Shown here: in pieces, positions 58,659 through 62,840 of the stretch
How positions within the stretch are numbered: position 1 is the first letter of the stretch
Layout of the letters: every line of letters begins with the position of its first letter
From: Nocardia mexicana NBRC 108244
Lineage (GTDB): Bacteria > Actinomycetota > Actinomycetes > Mycobacteriales > Mycobacteriaceae
DNA: 62,840 nt
Assembly: GCF_001613165.1 (NCBI RefSeq)
Contig: NZ_BDBV01000049.1
Coordinates: 1 to 62,840 of the forward strand
Direction of reading: 5' to 3'
Position numbers and translations under genes: made by a program
Notes under the pieces: generated by a model
Seen by the model: the letters and a program-made list of their open reading frames with translations, nothing else
The model's database searches: none
Told to the model about the DNA's origin: nothing

Positions 58659-59711
58659 TCAGGAACCGAAGCGGGCCAGGACCGAGGTGGCTTCCTGGGC
58701 GGCGGTGCTCTCGTCGCCGAGGTGGGCCATCTGCGGGGGGAGCTCGCGGCCGTGGCGCTTCATGGCCTGGGCGTAGAGCCTGCCGGCGCGGTAGGAGGAG
58801 CGGACCAGCGGACCGGCCATCACGCCCGCGAAGCCGATTTCCGTTGCGACGTCGGAATGTTCGACGAACTCCTGCGGCTTCACCCAGCGGTCCACCGGGT
58901 GGTGGCGCGGGGAGGGGCGCAGGTACTGGGTGATGGTGAGGATGTCGCAGCCCGCCTCGTGCAGGTCGCGCATCGCCTGCGTGACCTCCTCCGGGGTCTC
59001 GCCCATGCCGAGGATGAGGTTGGACTTGGTGATCAGGCCGGCCTCGCGGGCGGCCGTGATGACGCTCAGCGACCGCTCGTAGGTGAAGGCGGGGCGGATC
59101 CGCTTGAACACGCTCGGCACCGTCTCCACGTTGTGCGCCAGCACCTCGGGGCGCGAGGAGAACACCTCGGCCAGCGCGTCGGGCTTGGCGTTGAAGTCGG
59201 GGATGAGCAGCTCCACGCCGGTGTGCGGGGAGACCCGCTTGATGGCGCGCACGGTCTCGGCGTACAGCCAGGCGCCGCCGTCGGGGAGGTCGTCGCGGGC
59301 GACGCCGGTGATGGTCGAGTAGCGCAGGCCCATCTGCTGCACGCTCTCGGCCACGCGGCGCGGCTCGTCGCGATCGAGCGGCTGCGGCTTACCGGTGTCG
59401 ATCAGGCAGAAATCGCAGCGGCGGGTGCACTGCTCGCCGCCGATGAGGAATGTGGCCTCGCGGTCTTCCCAGCATTCGAAGATGTTCGGACAGCCCGCCT
59501 CCTCGCAGACCGTATGCAGCCCTTCGCGTTTCACCAGGCCCTTGAGCTCGGAATACTCCGGGCCCATGGTGGCGCGGGTGCGGATCCACGAGGGTTTGCG
59601 CTCGATCGGCGTCTCCGCGTTGCGTGCCTCGATGCGAAGCAGCTTGCGGCCGTTGGGCGCTGCGGCCGTGTGGGCCGAGCCTTGCGATGTCGGGGTGTCG
59701 ACGGAGGTCAC
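58659..59711 (-). CDS. lipA: Lipoyl synthase
   Basis: A 350-residue radical-SAM enzyme that inserts two sulfur atoms into protein-bound octanoyl chains. Both clusters can be placed: the auxiliary [4Fe-4S] cysteines in CEEAGCPNIFEC and the SAM cluster CTRRCDFC (CxxxCxxC). NLILGMGETPEEV and ITQYLRPSPRHHPVDRWV complete the family pattern. It serves the 2-oxo acid dehydrogenases, of which sucB lies at the right edge. Its start is 21 bp after the lipB stop; the two should be co-transcribed. Confidence 0.97.
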   Translation of the reverse strand: MTSVDTPTSQGSAHTAAAPNGRKLLRIEARNAETPIERKPSWIRTRATMGPEYSELKGLVKREGLHTVCEEAGCPNIFECWEDREATFLIGGEQCTRRCDFCLIDTGKPQPLDRDEPRRVAESVQQMGLRYSTITGVARDDLPDGGAWLYAETVRAIKRVSPHTGVELLIPDFNAKPDALAEVFSSRPEVLAHNVETVPSVFKRIRPAFTYERSLSVITAAREAGLITKSNLILGMGETPEEVTQAMRDLHEAGCDILTITQYLRPSPRHHPVDRWVKPQEFVEHSDVATEIGFAGVMAGPLVRSSYRAGRLYAQAMKRHGRELPPQMAHLGDESTAAQEATSVLARFGS

Positions 59712-59732
59712 TGAACCGATGCTACGCCGTGA

Positions 59733-60590
59733 TCAAATGGCTTTGGTGGGTGCTCTACCCCGGGTGCCGGTGGGTGTGACGTGGGCTACATCGTGTGCGG
59801 AGACCGGCAGCCTGCCGTCGAGGGCGGCGATGATCGCGTCGGCGACCAGGCCCCGTACCCCGGCGACGGAGACCTCGCGATCGAGCTCGCAGCTCAGCGT
59901 TGTCACGCCCGCATCGCTGATGCCGCAGGGCACTATCGACGCGAAACCGTCCAGGGCCGAGTTGCAGTTGAGGGCGACGCCGTGCAGGGCGACGCCGCGC
60001 TGCACCCGCACGCCGATCGCCGCGACCTTCCGTTCCGGTCGCGTGGCGTCGGCCGCCACCCACACGCCGGAACGGCCCTCCACCCGGCCGCACGCGACGC
60101 CGAGGCCGGTGCACACGGTGATCAGGGCCTGTTCCAGGCGGCGGACGTAGTCGACGACGTCGACCGGTTCGGCGAGCCGCACGATCGGATAGCCGACCAG
60201 TTGCCCGGGACCGTGCCAGGTGATCTTGCCGCTGCGGTCGACCTGTATCACCGGGCTGCCGTCGATCGGCAGATCGGCGGGTTCGGTGCGGCGCCCGGCG
60301 GTGAACACGGAGGGATGTTCCAGCAGGAGCAGCCGGTCGCTGCCGTGGCCGTCGGCGCGCTCCTCGGCGATGCCGCGCTGCAATTCCCAGGCATGGTGGT
60401 AGTCGATGAGGCCGAGCTGCTCGACGACGACGGGGGTGTGGTCGTATCGCGCGGACTCGGCCGGTTTACGGGAGGCCGGGAGGATCGGCAGGGCCGAGGT
60501 GTCGGTCAGGGGTTCCGGGGTCGATGCCGATGTGCTCGACGGCTCGCCGGATAAAGAAGGGTCGCCGGCAGGGTCGCTGCGCTCACTCAC
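59733..60590 (-). CDS. lipB: Octanoyltransferase
   Basis: A 285-residue octanoyl-[acyl carrier protein]:protein N-octanoyltransferase. The core has RLLLLEHPSVFTAGRR, ITWHGPGQLVGYPI, the catalytic lysine in RKVAAIG and the catalytic cysteine in VPCGISDAGVTTL. The first ~48 residues are a Ser/Pro/Thr-rich extension not present in M. tuberculosis LipB (about 230 residues). The start might be internal, though no better RBS is visible. It provides the substrate for LipA just downstream. Confidence 0.95.
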   Translation of the reverse strand: MSERSDPAGDPSLSGEPSSTSASTPEPLTDTSALPILPASRKPAESARYDHTPVVVEQLGLIDYHHAWELQRGIAEERADGHGSDRLLLLEHPSVFTAGRRTEPADLPIDGSPVIQVDRSGKITWHGPGQLVGYPIVRLAEPVDVVDYVRRLEQALITVCTGLGVACGRVEGRSGVWVAADATRPERKVAAIGVRVQRGVALHGVALNCNSALDGFASIVPCGISDAGVTTLSCELDREVSVAGVRGLVADAIIAALDGRLPVSAHDVAHVTPTGTRGRAPTKAI

Positions 60591-60612
60591 GGTCAGCGAG
60601 GTTACGCCATAG

Positions 60613-61137
60613 TTACCGCTGTGCGCGGGCGGGCAGGGTGAGCTGCATCAATGTCAGATCCATCCAGCGGCCGAACTTGTGGCCGACCTCCGGCAGCTCG
60701 CCGACGATCCGGAACCCGAACTTCTCGTGCAGCTTGATGGAGGTGGTGTTGGCGGACTCGATCGCCGCGATCATCGCGTGCACGGTCCCGGCTCCGGCGG
60801 CGCGGTCCAGCAGCTCGGTCAGCAACGCGGTGGCCACCCCGCGGCGGTGGAAGCGGTCGGCGACGTACACCGAGTTCTCCACGGTGAGCCGGTAGCCGGA
60901 CTTCGGCCGCCACTGCGCGTAACTCGCGTATCCCGCGACCTCCCCGTCGATCTCGGCGACCAGGACGGGGTATCCGGCGGCGCGGCGGTCCCGCAGCCAC
61001 GCCCGCCGCTCCTCGATCCCGACCGGCTCGGTGTCCCAGATGGCGGTGGTCTCGGCGATGGCGTCGTTGTGGATCACGAGGATCTCCGGGAGGTCGGCCT
61101 CCCGTGCGTCCCGGATCACCACACCCGGCGCGTTCAT
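60613..61137 (-). CDS. GNAT acetyltransferase (phosphinothricin/methionine-sulfone type)
   Basis: A 174-residue GNAT enzyme. IRDAREADLPEILVIHNDAIAET at the N-terminus, AWLRDRRAAGYPVLVAEIDGEVAGYASY, the acetyl-CoA loop HRRGVATALLTELL and the tail SIKLHEKFGFRIVGELPEVG...WMDLTLMQ are typical of the PAT/MddA group, which acetylates phosphinothricin, methionine sulfoximine or sulfone. Members are found in many species without herbicide exposure, so detoxification of such glutamine-synthetase inhibitors is possible but unproven. It lies between lipB and the TIGR01777 gene, 17 bp from the latter. Confidence 0.9.
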   Translation of the reverse strand: MNAPGVVIRDAREADLPEILVIHNDAIAETTAIWDTEPVGIEERRAWLRDRRAAGYPVLVAEIDGEVAGYASYAQWRPKSGYRLTVENSVYVADRFHRRGVATALLTELLDRAAGAGTVHAMIAAIESANTTSIKLHEKFGFRIVGELPEVGHKFGRWMDLTLMQLTLPARAQR

Positions 61138-61153
61138 GCGGAACAGTCCATGG

Positions 61154-62056
61154 TCACGTGTCGCGGCGTCCCACCGCGGCGTCGAGGGCCTGGCCGATCG
61201 TGTTGTGCTGGAACGTATATCCCGCGGACTCGAGGACCGTGGGGATGGCGCGGGGGCCGTGCAGGATTGCCTCCTGGGCGAATTCGCCGATCAGGAGGCG
61301 TAATGCGAAGGCGGGCACCACGAACGGTGCGGGGCGGTGCACGGCGCGGCCGAGGGCGCGGTTGAACTCGGCGTTGGTCACCGGGGCGGGCCCGGCCAGG
61401 TTCACCGGGCCCGATACGGCGTCGTGGGTGAGGGCGTAGACGATGCCGCCGATCTCGTCGTCCAGCGAGATCCAGGGCATGTACTGGCGGCCGTTGCCCA
61501 ATCGGCCGCCCAGGGCCAGCGAATACAGAGGCTGCAGCATGCTCAGCATGCCGCCGTGCCGCGCCAGCACGACGGCACTGCGCAGCAGCACCACCCGCGC
61601 GCCCGCCTCGGCCGCCGGATGCGTCGCCCCCTCCCAGTCCCGGCACAGCGTGCCCAGGAAACCCGTTCCGGCAGGGGCGGATTCGGTGATCACCCGGTCG
61701 CCGGTGTCGCCGCCGTAGAAGTGCACGCCGCTGGCGTTGAGCAGCGTGGGCACCCCGGCGGCGGCGACCGCCTCGGCGAGCACGTCGGTGGGCGTGATCC
61801 GGCTGTCGCGCAGCTCCTGCTTGTAGCTGCCGTTCCAGCGGCGGGATCCGAGCCCGGCACCGCAGAGGTTGACCACCGCGTCCGCGCCGCGCAGCGCACG
61901 GTCCGGGACCTGGGCGCGTGCCGGATCCCAGGAGTACTCGTCGCGGCCGGCGGCGGGACGGCGCACCAGGCGTGCCACCTCGTGCCCGTCGCGCCGCAGG
62001 GCCGCCACGAGCGCCGTCCCGATCAGTCCGGACGAGCCGGCGATCACAACCTTCAT
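61154..62056 (-). CDS. TIGR01777 family epimerase-like protein (Rv2216-like)
   Basis: A 300-residue extended-SDR protein. The nucleotide-binding GSSGLIGTALVAALRRDGHEV, NLCGAGLGSRRWNGSYKQELRDSRI, and the C-terminal DUF1731 segment PAPFVVPAFALRLLIGEFAQEAIL...GYTF are characteristic. It lies 13 bp after sucB, as Rv2216 follows Rv2215 in M. tuberculosis. The substrate is unknown; relatives influence cell division when overproduced, hence the old SulA label. Confidence 0.92.
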   Translation of the reverse strand: MKVVIAGSSGLIGTALVAALRRDGHEVARLVRRPAAGRDEYSWDPARAQVPDRALRGADAVVNLCGAGLGSRRWNGSYKQELRDSRITPTDVLAEAVAAAGVPTLLNASGVHFYGGDTGDRVITESAPAGTGFLGTLCRDWEGATHPAAEAGARVVLLRSAVVLARHGGMLSMLQPLYSLALGGRLGNGRQYMPWISLDDEIGGIVYALTHDAVSGPVNLAGPAPVTNAEFNRALGRAVHRPAPFVVPAFALRLLIGEFAQEAILHGPRAIPTVLESAGYTFQHNTIGQALDAAVGRRDT

Positions 62057-62069
62057 GCCGAGAACTCTT

Positions 62070-62840
62070 TTACAGACCCAGGTCCGCCTCGAACGCGGCT
62101 TCCTCCAACCGGTGCTTGATGGTGGTGAGGAAGCGGCCCGCGTCGGCGCCGTCGATGAGCCGGTGGTCGTAGGTCAGCGGCAGGAAGCACACCGAACGGA
62201 TGCCGATGAACTCGTTGCCGTTGTCCGCGATCACCATGGGCCGCTTGACGATCGCGCCCGTGCCCAGCATCGCCGACTGCGGCGGTACCAGGATCGGGGT
62301 GTCGAACAGCGCGCCCTGGCTGCCGATATTGGTGATGGTGAAGGTGCCTCCGGCCAGCTCGTCCGGCTTCAGTCCGCCGGTGCGGGCGCGACCGGCGATA
62401 TCGGCGATAGCGCGGGCCAGGCCCGCCAGCGAGAGGTCGCTGGCGTTGTGGATGACCGGGGAGAGCAGACCCTGATCGGTGTCCACCGCGATGCCCAGGT
62501 GCACCGCCGAGTGGTAGGTGATCTCCTTGGTCTCCTCGTTGTACGAGGCGTTCACGTTCGGGTGCACGCCCAGGGCCTCGACCGCGGCTTTGGCGAAGAA
62601 CGGGAGGAACGTCAGGTTGACGCCCTCGCGCTCCTTGAACGCGTCCTTGGTCTTGCCGCGCAGTGCCGCGATCTTGGTGACGTCGACCTCGTGGGTCTGG
62701 GTCAGCTGCGCGGTGGTCTGCAGCGATTCGCGGGTCTTGGCCGCGGTGATCTGCCGGATGCGGCTGGCCTTCTGCACGGTGCCGCGCAGCGCTTGCAGCT
62801 GCGGGCGCACACCCGCCGGCGCGGCGGAGGGCGCGGGGGC
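62070..62840 (-). CDS. sucB: 2-oxo acid dehydrogenase E2 acyltransferase (3' part)
   Basis: The C-terminal 256 residues or so of the dihydrolipoamide acyltransferase; the gene continues past the right edge. The visible part is the catalytic domain: SRIRQITAAKTRESLQTTAQ, THEVDVTKIAALR, TFTITNIGSQGALFDTPIL and the active-site LTYDHRLIDGADAGRF with catalytic His and Asp. The start of this domain is preceded by an Ala/Pro-rich linker cut by the window. In mycobacteria this protein (DlaT/SucB) is the E2 of pyruvate dehydrogenase and needs the lipoate made by LipA and LipB encoded next door. Confidence 0.93.
   Translation of the reverse strand, partial: APAPSAAPAGVRPQLQALRGTVQKASRIRQITAAKTRESLQTTAQLTQTHEVDVTKIAALRGKTKDAFKEREGVNLTFLPFFAKAAVEALGVHPNVNASYNEETKEITYHSAVHLGIAVDTDQGLLSPVIHNASDLSLAGLARAIADIAGRARTGGLKPDELAGGTFTITNIGSQGALFDTPILVPPQSAMLGTGAIVKRPMVIADNGNEFIGIRSVCFLPLTYDHRLIDGADAGRFLTTIKHRLEEAAFEADLGL

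Overview
The window is high-GC actinobacterial chromosome, most likely Nocardia or a close mycolic-acid-producing relative. The support is a gene order that matches, in reverse, the Mycobacterium tuberculosis segment sucB - Rv2216 - lipB - lipA - Rv2219 - RDD protein - glnA1 - glnE - glnA2 - Hip1/CaeA protease - panB (Mtb order recalled, not searched). No tRNA, rRNA, CRISPR array, insertion sequence or phage gene was seen.

Layout. Positions 1-3062 hold a possible 31-residue gene with its own terminator, a small exported protein and an RNB-type ribonuclease. Positions 3192-6504 (minus strand) hold a translationally coupled trio (lipoprotein, proline iminopeptidase, CHAD protein) and an APH-like phosphotransferase. 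Positions 6823-13881 are the conserved panB / Hip1-like protease / glnA2 / glnE block. Positions 14263-33097 are accessory: an MprF-like aminoacyltransferase, two VOC proteins, a Tat-exported phospholipase C, an MFS transporter, a DGPF protein with an ECF42-type sigma gene broken by a frameshift, a zinc-metalloprotease lipoprotein, a DMT permease, a deacetylase/glycosyltransferase pair, hydrolases, an MpaB-type oxygenase, and a divergent TetR/SDR pair with a clear double operator.

The centrepiece is one 14.1-kb gene (33734-47851) for a 4705-residue non-ribosomal peptide synthetase with domain order A-T-E-C-A-T-C-A-T-C-A-T-R. An aldo/keto reductase starts 27 bp after it and a strong bidirectional terminator follows. 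It should build a tetrapeptide with a D-configured first residue and a free amino end, and release it reductively as an aldehyde or alcohol. The A domains alternate in type (1 like 3, 2 like 4), and A2 and A4 have the same predicted ten-residue pocket. This suggests growth by duplication of a two-module unit and use of the same amino acid at positions 2 and 4. I do not recognise the product.

From 48904 to the end the conserved chromosome resumes: a secreted PtpB-like phosphatase, glnA1 (with a GlnR-type site), RDD and DUF4191 proteins, then an inserted regulatory block (STAS-ATPase fusion, STAS protein, orphan CheB methylesterase) with an EF-G paralogue, then lipA, lipB, a GNAT acetyltransferase, a TIGR01777 protein and the 3' end of sucB.

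Nitrogen metabolism links the conserved parts: glnA1 (adenylylation site Tyr406 present), glnA2 (site absent) and glnE. The 36 kb between glnE and glnA1, including the NRPS, is additional relative to the remembered Mtb order. Intergenic DNA carries at least two families of dispersed palindromic repeats, one tied to degenerate tandem arrays of roughly 22-28 bp.
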